Of a DNA stretch of 64,000 nucleotides, positions 26,710-36,806 are shown one piece after another (the stretch's first letter is position 1; every line of letters begins with the position of its first letter). The stretch is from Stentor roeselii (taxonomy: Eukaryota > Ciliophora > Heterotrichea > Heterotrichida > Stentoridae): positions 186,001-250,000 of the forward strand of contig RSEH01000001.1 of NCBI GenBank assembly GCA_006503475.1, given 5' to 3'. The position numbers and the translations under genes are program-made. The notes beneath the pieces were generated by a model that had not been told where the DNA came from, ran no database searches, and saw only the letters and a list, made by a program, of their open reading frames with translations.

Positions 26710-27793
26710 AATTATTAAGTTCTTTTTGTTGTATTTTCTTGATTTTCTTAGCGATGAGTCTTGTGCAGTCTTTAGCGTTTTTCAGCGGAGGAAGGCTCAG
26801 AAGTTGCCGAGCATTGATTCTTGTTGAAGGGTTTTTTTGAAGACAACTACTGACTAAGCATTCCAAGTTCCAACTGTATCTTGAGTTGATTTTAGGAGGT
26901 TCTTTTTCTTTGATTTCTTCCATAAGGCTGTAAATAGTGGAACTAGAGTACATGTTGCTTTTAGTCATTTCTAAAATTGTGATTCCCAAGGACCAGATAT
27001 CGCAGAGGTGGGTGTAAGGCTCTTCTCTTAAAATCTCAGGTGCGCAGTATAATGGGGAGCCCACCATGGACTCGAGTAAGTCTCGGTGCTTTGTTGAACC
27101 CATCTCGCCGAAGTCTCCGATTTTTACCAGTCCTCTCTTGTCGATAAAAATATTTGAAGGCTTTAAATCACGGTGTGACATGCTTTTTTCATGGATTTCA
27201 TTCAGCCCGTTTGCGATTTGTCGGATTAGGTGTAGAACGATTTTTTCTTTTAAAAACTTGCAGTTTTTGATGTAGTCAAGCAAGTTCATTTCCATAAATT
27301 CACTGACAATATAGAAAAATTCGTTGAAGTGAAATATTTCATAACTTCTAACAATATTATTTGCAATAACTCTGTTTGGAAACAAGAATTCATTAAGTGC
27401 TTTGTCGAAATTATTTTCTTCCTTGATTTGCTTGATTGCGAAAGTGAATCTGTCTTTTTTTGAAATGGCTGCAAAGACCTGAGATTTTGACGAAGAATGA
27501 ATAACACTCCAGGACTCGTATTTATAGTGAGGGTCAGAGATTTCCACGAATTGAGACATTATCTCCCTGACGTCTCGGGACGGGCTTAAAAGTTCTTTCA
27601 AATTTGTATCGTCGTTCAGTTGATGCTCTGAAATATTGATAAAACAAATGTTGCACCAACCGTCTTTTGAGCTTTTTTCGATGTTAAAAGGGTTTAAACA
27701 ACTGCAGTTTAGGCAGAATACTCTTCGGCAGGTCATGCATTTCACTCGTTTTCCTAGAAAAGGAATTTTTTTCTTGCAATTAAAACAACTCAT
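26702..27793 (-). CDS. Zinc-finger/protein-kinase fusion
   Basis: In this 363-residue protein, residues about 1-55 hold four CxxC pairs (CFNC, CMTC, CLNC, CNIC). These form a FYVE- or RING-like zinc finger without the basic R-K-H-H-C-R patch of true FYVE. Residues about 95-350 are a complete Ser/Thr kinase: FAIKQI, HRDLKPSNIFI, IGDFGEMG, APEILREEPYTHLCDIWSLG. The activation segment and APE motif resemble STE/NEK-type kinases. The last codons (NNYG, TAA) overlap the ATG of the LARP7-like gene. Substrate and pathway are unknown. Confidence 0.85.
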   Translation of the reverse strand: MSCFNCKKKIPFLGKRVKCMTCRRVFCLNCSCLNPFNIEKSSKDGWCNICFINISEHQLNDDTNLKELLSPSRDVREIMSQFVEISDPHYKYESWSVIHSSSKSQVFAAISKKDRFTFAIKQIKEENNFDKALNEFLFPNRVIANNIVRSYEIFHFNEFFYIVSEFMEMNLLDYIKNCKFLKEKIVLHLIRQIANGLNEIHEKSMSHRDLKPSNIFIDKRGLVKIGDFGEMGSTKHRDLLESMVGSPLYCAPEILREEPYTHLCDIWSLGITILEMTKSNMYSSSTIYSLMEEIKEKEPPKINSRYSWNLECLVSSCLQKNPSTRINARQLLSLPPLKNAKDCTRLIAKKIKKIQQKELNNYG

Positions 27794-27897
27794 TTTTATT
27801 CTAAGTCCTGTAAGTGCTTTAAGATATTCAAGAAAGTTTTACTTGAGTCTTTAATTTCCATTTAATTTAGTTCATTGGGATAAGTTAAATAAAAATT

Positions 27898-30800
27898 ATG
27901 AATAAGGGAAAACCTTTTACTTTCAAGACCTCTGATCATGAGAATGTTTCTTTGAATATTTACTCAACAATCACTCCGGAAATGGAAACTTTTGAAAAGT
28001 TATCGAAATTCAAATATGAAGACTTTCAATTTCGATGGAATTGCCTGGTTTTTCTTATTGATCTTTATAACTTTTTCTCTGTTGGATACTTCTTGGGAAT
28101 GATGAACGCTCCTGGGGAAATTTGGCTTGGGCTTGAGATAATTACTGAGTGCATCATGAGTATCGACTTTTTATTGAGAGTGTTTTTGACTAGGTCATCA
28201 AAAACCAACCAGATGTGGTTCATGCACGAATCAACAAATTTAAAGCATTGGTCATTCCTACTTCTATCATCCATTCCTTACTCCAGCCTCTTCACCCTCT
28301 CAGAGTCTCTAGACTCAAAAGCCTTATTAATCTGGAGATCATTAAAACTATTAAGATTATTTCAGTTATCCAAGTTAATCAAGAACATGGAGATGGTGAT
28401 TCCCGAGTCGAAGCTACAGTTTTTAGAGACAATCAAATCAATTCTTCTGATCTTTTTCGTGAGTCACTACTCAGGAATGCTTTACCTGTTAACCTTAAGA
28501 GAATCAGGTCATCTTCCTTCAAAAAACAGTTTCAATTTATACATCGACTCAATCCTCTGGGCTCAAGAAACCTTGACAGGCATAGTCCAAAGCACTTCTT
28601 CAATAAAAGAACAGAACATCGAGATCTTCTCACTGATCATCATGGTCGTCGGAATGATTCTCTACGGTTTTCTATTCATCAAAATCTTCACCTTCCTCGA
28701 AGACCTTTACAAAGAAGACTCTCTTTTCGAGTCCCAGAAGAAGTCAATTGAAACCTGGCTAAAAAGCCGTAAAATCAGTCAAGTTCTTCAAGAAAGAGTC
28801 TCTTCATACTTCCAGATATGCCGAGACTCATGGATTTCCAGTCCTTGCCCTGAAGACCTGCCTTTGTCACTGTTGTCTGAAATCGCAATATTCAGGAATA
28901 GGGACCTGGTCTCTAAGGTAAAGCTCTTTGAATTAGGAGAACCTTCTTTCGTCATGAGTGTCGTTCGTGCACTTGTTCAAGAATATTACTTAGAAGGCGA
29001 TTTTGTCATCAGATATGGAGACCTTGCAAGTCAGATGTACTTTATTAAGACTGGCTTGTTGGAAGTACTCGCTACTGACGGGCAAAGTCGAATCGCTTTG
29101 TTAGAAGACGGGGAATACTTCGGAGAAATCGGGATTTTAATGAAAACTTGTAGAACTGTATCGGTGAAAACTGTTGTTCCTTGTGTTTTAGCAAAAATTT
29201 CAAAGGAAAATCTTTTAAAAATACTTGAAAACTTTGAAGAACATAAAGAATTTTTATTGCAAGTCGCCAGGCAAAGGATGAAAACTTGTAAAAAGGAAGA
29301 TATTGACTTGAAATATGATTTGGTTGAAGATAATTTTTCGTCTTCTGACTCGGATGAGTCTGGTGAACTTGAATGTCCGGCTTATTATGCACCGGCTGAG
29401 CATGAGTTGAAGAAATGGTGGCTTAGGATTATCACTGTGCCCAACAGCAAGACGCAGAAAGGAATCGTTCAGTTTGAACCTTTGTCGCCGTTTTTTTATG
29501 TTTGGACTGGGGTCATGTTGGTTTGTTTTTCTGTTTATGTTTTTATTATTCCTTACTCGGTCGCGTTTCAACCTAATTTTACTGTTTTAGTTCTTGATGG
29601 AATTTCTTATGCTGTCTTTGTTTTTGATGTTTATGTCAATTATCATAGTGCGATTATTAATGAGTTCAGAATTTATGTTCATGATCGTGGAGAGATTCAT
29701 AGAAATTATATGGATCACTATTTTGTGTTTGATGCTCTTGCTATTGTACCAGCTGATTGGATTTATTGTGTATTAGAATGCAGTTCAGTCCCAAACTATA
29801 CATTAAAAGTATTACGATTTTTTAAACTAGCAAGAGTAATAAATCTCCTTAAAACAGTTAGCAAACACAGTGGAATATCCGAAAACTTGATAAAAATTTC
29901 CGTCTACATAATCTCATTTTGTGCATTAGGCCACATAACAGCCTGCTTTTTAGATCGAATCGATACTGTACACGATTCCAGTAATTACATCGAACACCTA
30001 TACTGGACATTTTCTATTTTTTCCCTTTCAAGTTTCGGAGACATTGGAGCGAAAACATTGTCAAGTAAAATAGTTTCAATATTCTTGATGGTCTTTTCAA
30101 AGCTTTTTTACGTTGTTTTATTCGCTGAATGCGTTATTTTCATTAAAGAAAACAATGGAATTTTCATCAGTTTCGTGAAAAAAATCAAAGTTTTGCAGGA
30201 ATGGGTTGAACATTCTGCACTTTCACCAGAAATTAAAGAAAAAATCAACGAATTTTATCTTTTGGAGTGGAATAAGATGAAAGGGGTCCAGGATGATGAG
30301 ATACTTGAAAAACTTCCTGAGTCTTTGTCTACTGACTTGAGACTTGAAATTTTTAGAGGGTTGATTCAAAGCAGGTTTTTTCCTAGTGAGGAAATTGGAG
30401 CGATTTTAGGAGTTATTAGGAAATGCAAGTTGAAAAATGTTACTAAAGGGATTAGTATAGTCAATCGAGGAGAAATAGGCTTAGAGATGTTTTTCATTCT
30501 AGAAGGTTCATTTTCTGTGTATTCCGAAGAGAACTTACTACTCAAACAACTGGGTCCAGGTAGTATATTCGGTGAATTAGCGATATTGGAAGATAATCCA
30601 GGCCTGAGATCAGCAACAGTAACTGCAATAACCGATTCATCATTAGCTAGCCTTTCAGTAGAAGACTACAAAGAAGTCTCCAAGTCTTACCCAGACTTTC
30701 GAGAAAAGGTGAGAAAATATACAAGAGAAAAAAGCATAGAAAGCATATCAGAGCCAATTCACATGATAAGCCTGATAAACGATGAAGATTCAATAAACAG

Positions 30801-33800
30801 CAAAAGCGAGGCAAACGGAAGAATATTCGAAAATATCGAAGACGCTCCATTCGAAAAGACAATAATATCAACAGTCTACCCTGACACCAAAGAAACATCA
30901 AATCAAATCAAATTCAAGCCTCTTGCTCTTAGAATATTCCAAAGCACTTTAAAAGACTGGATCTACTTCACAGTCCTTGTCTGGAACTTGTCCTTTATTC
31001 CTTTACAAGTCGCTTTTGAAATAAAATACTCTGCTTTGCTCATCCTAATTGAAATCCTGGTAGTCATCTTTTACATCATTATAAGTCTTTGCAACTTATT
31101 TATTCTTTCTTACGAGCAAATCAGTTCAAAAAATTCTCGAGTTTTTAACTGTATTTTTTATCTGATAATCGCAGTTCCTGTAGCGATGATTGTCGATTTA
31201 AACGATTTGAAAGGAAGTAAATTTTTGATAGTTTTTTTTTCATATTTACGACTTTTGAACTTTTTCTCAATTTTTTCATTTTTTCATGAATTAAAAGAAA
31301 AAAAGATTTTTTGGTTCTTGACGATTCAGTTCCTTGAAATTCTGACAGTGACTTTTTTGTGTTCTCATGTTGTTGCTTGCTTGTTCATAACAATAGCGAA
31401 TGGTGAGAAGAGCTCTTGGGTTGACTATGCACTTGATGATAGTGATAGTACTGTTTATATCACTGCTTTTTATTGGGCTTTTGGGACTTTGATTCATATG
31501 GTCCAAGGGGACGTCGTTAGTCAATCGGACAATGAAAAACTTTTCACTTGTTTTGTGCAAATTTTCAGTGTTTTTTTCTTTGCTGTCTTGTATGGAGGCC
31601 TCGTCGAGGTCACATCGATATTGGGAAGTAAAATGCGTGGCAAGTTTTATTCCAGTTATTTGTTTGTAATGAAATTCATTGAAAAAAAACATATTCATAG
31701 GTACAAGGGGCCACTTAATGATTACTTCAATTTTATCTGGAAGAGTCAGAAAGGAGTCTTTGATAATTCGATTTTTGAAGGGCTTCCTGAATCTTTGAAA
31801 GTTGATATTTTTGTTGGGAAATATAGAGAGGTGTTGAAAAATAGCGCAATTTTTAATTTTTCTCAAAGTTTTGATTTGCCTTTGCTGAGGTCTATGTACA
31901 GACTTATGAAATTCAGATATAGCATTATCGGCGATGTGATTTTAAGAGTAGATGACTTAACATCCGACCTATATTTTGTCTTAGAAGGAGAAGTTACTAT
32001 AATTTCCATTCAAGGTGACAATGTAATCGGAGTACTCGGTCCAGGCTCTCATTTCGGAGAAGTCACAATTCTCTTTAACACTCCAATAAAAACTGCGACA
32101 GTTGTTTCAACAAAATTTTCTTTATTATTTTATATCAGTGGTTTAGATCTGGAGGTGCTTTTAAACTCTTTTCCTGACTGGAAAGAAGACATGATAAACT
32201 TTTCACAACAGAGACTAATAAAGACCTTTGGAGCAAAAAGCCTTTATGAAGTCTCCGAGATCTGCGAATCAATCTCGAAAGTAATGACAAGTGACTTTCA
32301 ACTAAGTCGAAAATATACTCTTCAGTCAGATATGTTGATTTCTCACAAAATCGCTGATGCCAAAGCCTTAGTTTTTCATGATAAAAGACTTTCTTTGAAT
32401 TTGTTGCATCTGGTGTTGATTATTTACAGTTGTTTTATCATTCCTTTTGAACTTTCATTTTTAACAGAGTACCCTCCATGGATGCTTGCAATGGAAGTCT
32501 TTTGTTTCGTTGAAAGCTGTGTTTATCTGTTCATCCGGATGCAAAACGAGTTAAAACTAAAGATTTCAGATATCTGGGCTTATCGCAATGCATTAATTTA
32601 CGATTTATTAGCAATATCTCCATTCAACTTCATCCTTCCATTATCAGGAGTGAGATCGCCTCGAGGTTTGATAGCATTTATTGACTCCATTCGTTTATTT
32701 TCAGTATTTCGAATCCATTCCTTATTGTCAAGCCTGATGATTTACAACAAGAAGTTCTTTTTATCAATGACGATCTTCGAGACATGCCTTTACTTGTTGA
32801 TTTTTATCAATGGGGTGACCTGTGTATTTCACTTTAACTATTTTTGTTCGACATCAGATGACTATCTATCCTCTCTTTACTTTTCACTGAACATTATCAC
32901 GTTCACAGGACACACTGACGCGTTTCCATGCAGTTTAACACTGATAATCCAAGTTTGTCTTGTTGGTTTTATATCCGCGTCGTCAATTTCACTGTTTTTA
33001 GGTCTTCTTTCCTTGATTTTTTCCAGGTCGCATCTTACTGAATACCAACTTTACCTTGATTCATCTAAACATTTCAAGAAGATCTTAAAAGAATCTCCTC
33101 CTAAATCTTTACAGTATCGAATTGAATGTTATTCCAAGTTCAGTGCAGCTCTTCAGTTCAAATACGGCGAAACCATTGCTAAAGAAATTTTTTCTCATTT
33201 GCCAAGAAACCTGGTGAATGACTTGTTATATGAAAAATCTCGACACATGCTGAAAAAAGTCCCTTTTTTAAAAGAAAGTGGTTCAGATGTCCTTCTTAAA
33301 AGAATCGCTTTGAAGTTGCAGGTCGAAATTTATCTTCCCCAGGACTACCTGATTTACAAAGACGACATCGGAGAAGAAATGTATTTCATCGGAATTGGAT
33401 CAGTTAACATCATCTCTCCAGACAACTCAAAAATAATAAAATCTCTTTTTCAAGGCGATTTCTTCGGGGAAATGGCTTTAATCAACAATTCAAAAAGAAT
33501 GTGTTCAGTCGTTGCAGATACTTTATGTTTGGTTTACTCCTTGCAAAAGAAGGACTTTTATGAAATTCTTCAGAATTTACCTGAAATTCTTGCAAAACTG
33601 AAAAAACAGTCAGAACTTCGATCGAGAGAAACAACGAGTGTCAGTCATTCTGGATTTTTTCCAGGTAGTGAAGAGGAAGAACAGCGAAAACTTTTCAATC
33701 ATTTGAAGATGTACTCGCTTGTCAGCTCTTATTACAATGATTACAGCAAAACAAGGGAAAACTCGTCGTTGTTGACAGGAATGAAGAATATTAAATCGGC

Positions 33801-33981
33801 TACTGCAATTGAAAGCTTTGCGAAGGATAGGTCGGGATTCAAGATATATAAAAGAAGGCCGGGGACTAGGGGTGACGGGGAAAGAAGGAATAGTCAGACT
33901 TCACTTGGAAAAAAACTGGTTTTTGATCGGTTCTCGAGACTCAAGATGAGATGGACGGCAGGTGAAGAGGTTAAAAGTTAA
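27898..33981 (+). CDS. Giant four-module voltage-gated/cyclic-nucleotide-binding channel
   Basis: One 2027-residue chain holds four successive units, each with about six membrane helices followed by a cyclic-nucleotide-binding domain. Units begin near residues 45, 530, 1012 and 1498. The CNBDs lie near 365-445, 848-925, 1340-1425 and 1812-1895. CNBD 2 keeps the full FGELA...RSATV phosphate cassette, CNBD 1 has FGEIG...RTV, CNBD 3 has Lys for Arg, and CNBD 4 is divergent. S4-like segments are clear in units 1 and 2 (RSLKLLRLFQLSK; LKVLRFFKLARV) and weaker in 3 and 4. The pore loops differ: TLTGIVQS, SSFGDI, HMVQGDVV and FTGHTDAF. Only unit 2 resembles a K+ filter. The plan parallels the four-repeat CNGK channels of sperm. 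It is probably a ciliary or plasma-membrane cation channel. Confidence 0.9.
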   Translation: MNKGKPFTFKTSDHENVSLNIYSTITPEMETFEKLSKFKYEDFQFRWNCLVFLIDLYNFFSVGYFLGMMNAPGEIWLGLEIITECIMSIDFLLRVFLTRSSKTNQMWFMHESTNLKHWSFLLLSSIPYSSLFTLSESLDSKALLIWRSLKLLRLFQLSKLIKNMEMVIPESKLQFLETIKSILLIFFVSHYSGMLYLLTLRESGHLPSKNSFNLYIDSILWAQETLTGIVQSTSSIKEQNIEIFSLIIMVVGMILYGFLFIKIFTFLEDLYKEDSLFESQKKSIETWLKSRKISQVLQERVSSYFQICRDSWISSPCPEDLPLSLLSEIAIFRNRDLVSKVKLFELGEPSFVMSVVRALVQEYYLEGDFVIRYGDLASQMYFIKTGLLEVLATDGQSRIALLEDGEYFGEIGILMKTCRTVSVKTVVPCVLAKISKENLLKILENFEEHKEFLLQVARQRMKTCKKEDIDLKYDLVEDNFSSSDSDESGELECPAYYAPAEHELKKWWLRIITVPNSKTQKGIVQFEPLSPFFYVWTGVMLVCFSVYVFIIPYSVAFQPNFTVLVLDGISYAVFVFDVYVNYHSAIINEFRIYVHDRGEIHRNYMDHYFVFDALAIVPADWIYCVLECSSVPNYTLKVLRFFKLARVINLLKTVSKHSGISENLIKISVYIISFCALGHITACFLDRIDTVHDSSNYIEHLYWTFSIFSLSSFGDIGAKTLSSKIVSIFLMVFSKLFYVVLFAECVIFIKENNGIFISFVKKIKVLQEWVEHSALSPEIKEKINEFYLLEWNKMKGVQDDEILEKLPESLSTDLRLEIFRGLIQSRFFPSEEIGAILGVIRKCKLKNVTKGISIVNRGEIGLEMFFILEGSFSVYSEENLLLKQLGPGSIFGELAILEDNPGLRSATVTAITDSSLASLSVEDYKEVSKSYPDFREKVRKYTREKSIESISEPIHMISLINDEDSINSKSEANGRIFENIEDAPFEKTIISTVYPDTKETSNQIKFKPLALRIFQSTLKDWIYFTVLVWNLSFIPLQVAFEIKYSALLILIEILVVIFYIIISLCNLFILSYEQISSKNSRVFNCIFYLIIAVPVAMIVDLNDLKGSKFLIVFFSYLRLLNFFSIFSFFHELKEKKIFWFLTIQFLEILTVTFLCSHVVACLFITIANGEKSSWVDYALDDSDSTVYITAFYWAFGTLIHMVQGDVVSQSDNEKLFTCFVQIFSVFFFAVLYGGLVEVTSILGSKMRGKFYSSYLFVMKFIEKKHIHRYKGPLNDYFNFIWKSQKGVFDNSIFEGLPESLKVDIFVGKYREVLKNSAIFNFSQSFDLPLLRSMYRLMKFRYSIIGDVILRVDDLTSDLYFVLEGEVTIISIQGDNVIGVLGPGSHFGEVTILFNTPIKTATVVSTKFSLLFYISGLDLEVLLNSFPDWKEDMINFSQQRLIKTFGAKSLYEVSEICESISKVMTSDFQLSRKYTLQSDMLISHKIADAKALVFHDKRLSLNLLHLVLIIYSCFIIPFELSFLTEYPPWMLAMEVFCFVESCVYLFIRMQNELKLKISDIWAYRNALIYDLLAISPFNFILPLSGVRSPRGLIAFIDSIRLFSVFRIHSLLSSLMIYNKKFFLSMTIFETCLYLLIFINGVTCVFHFNYFCSTSDDYLSSLYFSLNIITFTGHTDAFPCSLTLIIQVCLVGFISASSISLFLGLLSLIFSRSHLTEYQLYLDSSKHFKKILKESPPKSLQYRIECYSKFSAALQFKYGETIAKEIFSHLPRNLVNDLLYEKSRHMLKKVPFLKESGSDVLLKRIALKLQVEIYLPQDYLIYKDDIGEEMYFIGIGSVNIISPDNSKIIKSLFQGDFFGEMALINNSKRMCSVVADTLCLVYSLQKKDFYEILQNLPEILAKLKKQSELRSRETTSVSHSGFFPGSEEEEQRKLFNHLKMYSLVSSYYNDYSKTRENSSLLTGMKNIKSATAIESFAKDRSGFKIYKRRPGTRGDGERRNSQTSLGKKLVFDRFSRLKMRWTAGEEVKS

Positions 33982-35206
33982 TTATTTCATGACTTACTAT
34001 TCGATTTTCCTCTGTAATTGCAAAAACTTCTAAATTTTCCAAGCAAAAGTCTTGAATTCTCGAACCCTCCAGATTCATCTTCTTCCATCTAAACTTAGAT
34101 CCTTTTTCGAAAGGATTTTTCCAAATCATTATCAGTTCTCCAAGAAGGTTCATCACAATAATCCTTGTCTCATCAAATATAATCATCTTTGAAACAGGAC
34201 AATTCAGTTTTACTTTATCTTCAGCTTCAATTTTAAACCTTTTCTGTCTAACAGAGTCTAAGAAATCATCGCTGGTCAGCGGTATCCTATAAAAAAAAAT
34301 TTTTTTCTCACATGCAAAGATCAACATCGAGTCACTTCCGGACTGAAACGTTTTGATCATTGGTAAACTTCGAAAACTCTTCAGATTCACCGAAAAAATC
34401 ATGAAACAAGCGTCACTGGCAAGTCTGAAAACATAAAGAAGGTAATTTTGTGTGAAAATACAGCACTTGTTATCTACCGGCTCCAAGCTGACCACCACCT
34501 CATCTTCAAGTACCTGAAAAGTCTTCCAAGTAGGAAGAAAAACAGCGGAAACAACATTGTCATTGAAAAGAACTACTAAAAAATTTTCATTATCACAAAG
34601 TTTCAGTTCATTGACTCTACTTTCACTTGAAGAAGTCAAAATGCTTTGAGTCATAAATTTTGACTTGCGAATGGAAAGATCGGCTCGAACCACTTCTCCT
34701 GAACAAGAACCGATAAATAGTGAGTCTGAATTCAAAGATGCAAGAATCATGGTGATTCTTTCGTGGAAATCGATCACTATTTCAATGCAGTTGCTTTGGT
34801 AAGGAATTATGCTGATTGAGTTGAACTTGTCTGAAACTATGCAGGCGCTTTTACCGAATGATATGAATTTTGTCTTGTTTTGAAGAAGTTTATTTCGATT
34901 TGATGAGTTTTCGGCTTCTGGGTCTAGTTGAAGTGAATCTTCTCTTTTTGAGTTGATGTTTAAAATCTTCATTGAAAGGTTTGGGAAGATTGTGTAGAGT
35001 CTGAAGATTTGGTTCTTTTTGTAGCAGTGGAGTTTTGGTGATTTCTTTGAATTTTTCTGGCGTAGATTATCGGATTGATTGGGGGAGTCAAGGTTTGGTT
35101 CTTTTAGATTTGATTGAAAAAAATAGTCTTGATTTGAGTTTTTTGGGTCATAGGCAGTTTGGTTTGAGTCAATATCTGAACTTTGAAAATTTTGTAGCTT
35201 AGACAT
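33971..35206 (-). CDS. Probable beta-propeller protein of unknown function
   Basis: In this 411-residue protein the first 110 or so residues are polar and disordered (rich in Asn, Ser, Gln). The rest alternates short hydrophobic strands with polar turns, for example SLFIGSCSGEVVRADL, FLVVLFNDNVVSAVFL and IIVMNLLGELIMIW. This recalls WD40-like propeller blades without canonical GH and WD pairs. No catalytic motif or membrane segment is visible. The stop codon lies inside the last codons of the convergent giant channel gene, an 11-bp overlap. Confidence 0.68.
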   Translation of the reverse strand: MSKLQNFQSSDIDSNQTAYDPKNSNQDYFFQSNLKEPNLDSPNQSDNLRQKNSKKSPKLHCYKKNQIFRLYTIFPNLSMKILNINSKREDSLQLDPEAENSSNRNKLLQNKTKFISFGKSACIVSDKFNSISIIPYQSNCIEIVIDFHERITMILASLNSDSLFIGSCSGEVVRADLSIRKSKFMTQSILTSSSESRVNELKLCDNENFLVVLFNDNVVSAVFLPTWKTFQVLEDEVVVSLEPVDNKCCIFTQNYLLYVFRLASDACFMIFSVNLKSFRSLPMIKTFQSGSDSMLIFACEKKIFFYRIPLTSDDFLDSVRQKRFKIEAEDKVKLNCPVSKMIIFDETRIIVMNLLGELIMIWKNPFEKGSKFRWKKMNLEGSRIQDFCLENLEVFAITEENRIVSHEIINF

Positions 35207-35329
35207 TGACTTAATTAATTTATGGAATTTTTGAAGACGTAGAAGGATTTAGATTTGTATTGGTAAGTTTTACTTCATTCATTAAATCCTTACTCCTCCC
35301 AATACTCCAATAAGAACCAATTAACATAA

Positions 35330-36607
35330 ATGGCAGAACTTCCAGCAGCTTTACTAAAAGTCCTAGACTCCCTCGAGAAAGTCCCAGAGTCCCAAGACTC
35401 CAAAAACTGCAGTTTATCTCTCCGCCAACTTCCATCCCTTCGTTCAAAAGTAGACAAAACCCACTTGAGCAGTCTTCTAAACACTTGTTATTCTTACAGC
35501 CTTCCATGGGCGGGTAGCATTTCCCAAGTTTCTTACAAATCTCCAGAAGTCGAGTTATACCTTTCAATCCTTCTGATAATGCACCTAATAAAAGAGAGCA
35601 GGTTGAAAGACTGTGAAGATCTGATCACGTCTCACTTGAACAAGCAGCACAGCCGCAACTCCCAGCCACTGATTTCCAAGCTTTTTTACTACTTAGGACT
35701 GGTCTTCGAGCTGAAAGCCGACCTGAACGTGGCAGTCTTTTTGAAGTACTACAGGACAAGTTGCTTGAAACACGATACCAGTTCTCAGTCAGTCCTCATC
35801 AATGTCATCCTTCGATTTTACCTTCTTATGAACAAGGTCAGACTCGCTAAAGAGTTCTCGGAAAAGACAGGATTTCCAGAAAATGCTGGGTACCCGGAAA
35901 TTGCGAGAAATCAGTTTTATCTTGGAAGGATCAAAGCTTTGACACTTAATTACAATGAAGCTCATAATCATTTAGTACAGGCTTCTAGAAAAGCTCCTGA
36001 AAATGGAGCGAATGGGTTTAAACTGGCTGTTGAGAAGATGAGGATTCTTGTTGAATTGCTTATGGGAACTGTTCCTGTTAGGAAAAGCTTGCTTGGGGTG
36101 GCGGGCGTTGCACCTTATGTGGATTTGATTAGAGCTGTTCAGAAAGGAGAGTTGGAGAGTTTTGAATCGGTGCTTGAGAAGAATAAGGAAGTTTTTATAC
36201 AGGATATGAATTACTCACTTGTTAGAAGGCTTAGACATATTGTCATCAAATCAGGACTTAAAAGGATTAATTTGGCTTATTCGGTTATTTCCATTCATGA
36301 TGTTGCGGCAAAACTTGGATTGAAGGAAAATGATACTGAGTTTATTGTGGCTAAAGCTATTAGGGATGGGGTTATTGAAGCATTTATTGACCATGAAAAG
36401 AAAGTCTTGAGGTCGAAAGTTCTTGAGGATGTCTACATGACTAATGAGCCTCAAGCTTTGCTTCAGAAGAGGATTGACTTCTGTATTGGACTGAGAAGTG
36501 ATACTGTCAAAGCTCTTCAATTTCCTCAAAGCAAGAATAACGTTGAAGTGAAAGAAACCACTGATGAAATTGATTTTGACTTACTTAGCGACGATGATGA
36601 TTTTTAG
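35330..36607 (+). CDS. PSMD3: 26S proteasome regulatory subunit Rpn3 (PSMD3)
   Basis: This 425-residue protein is a lid subunit of the 19S regulatory particle. Recognisable segments include the TPR-like helices around YLGRIKALTLNYNEAHNHL and QASRKAPENGA. The PCI domain includes IHDVAAKLGLKENDTEFIVA and AIRDGVIEAFIDH. The acidic tail is typical. It is somewhat shorter than human PSMD3 (about 534), mainly at the N-terminus. The gene is divergent from the propeller gene with 123 bp between. Its coding strand shows the window's strongest visible switch from C-rich to G-rich sequence. Confidence 0.96.
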   Translation: MAELPAALLKVLDSLEKVPESQDSKNCSLSLRQLPSLRSKVDKTHLSSLLNTCYSYSLPWAGSISQVSYKSPEVELYLSILLIMHLIKESRLKDCEDLITSHLNKQHSRNSQPLISKLFYYLGLVFELKADLNVAVFLKYYRTSCLKHDTSSQSVLINVILRFYLLMNKVRLAKEFSEKTGFPENAGYPEIARNQFYLGRIKALTLNYNEAHNHLVQASRKAPENGANGFKLAVEKMRILVELLMGTVPVRKSLLGVAGVAPYVDLIRAVQKGELESFESVLEKNKEVFIQDMNYSLVRRLRHIVIKSGLKRINLAYSVISIHDVAAKLGLKENDTEFIVAKAIRDGVIEAFIDHEKKVLRSKVLEDVYMTNEPQALLQKRIDFCIGLRSDTVKALQFPQSKNNVEVKETTDEIDFDLLSDDDDF

Positions 36608-36806
36608 ATAGTTTAATCTGTGGGTTAGAATCAGAATGTTTTAAGTAAACTTTGGATAAGAAAATCTTGAAATTTATGTAAAAACTGTGGTGATTGATTT
36701 AATTCGGCATGCATTATCTTTCAATCAATATTCGAGTTTTTTATTAATTTTTTGAAAAGTGAATGAAATAAATCAAAATACTAACCTCAACACTTACTCC
36801 ACATCC

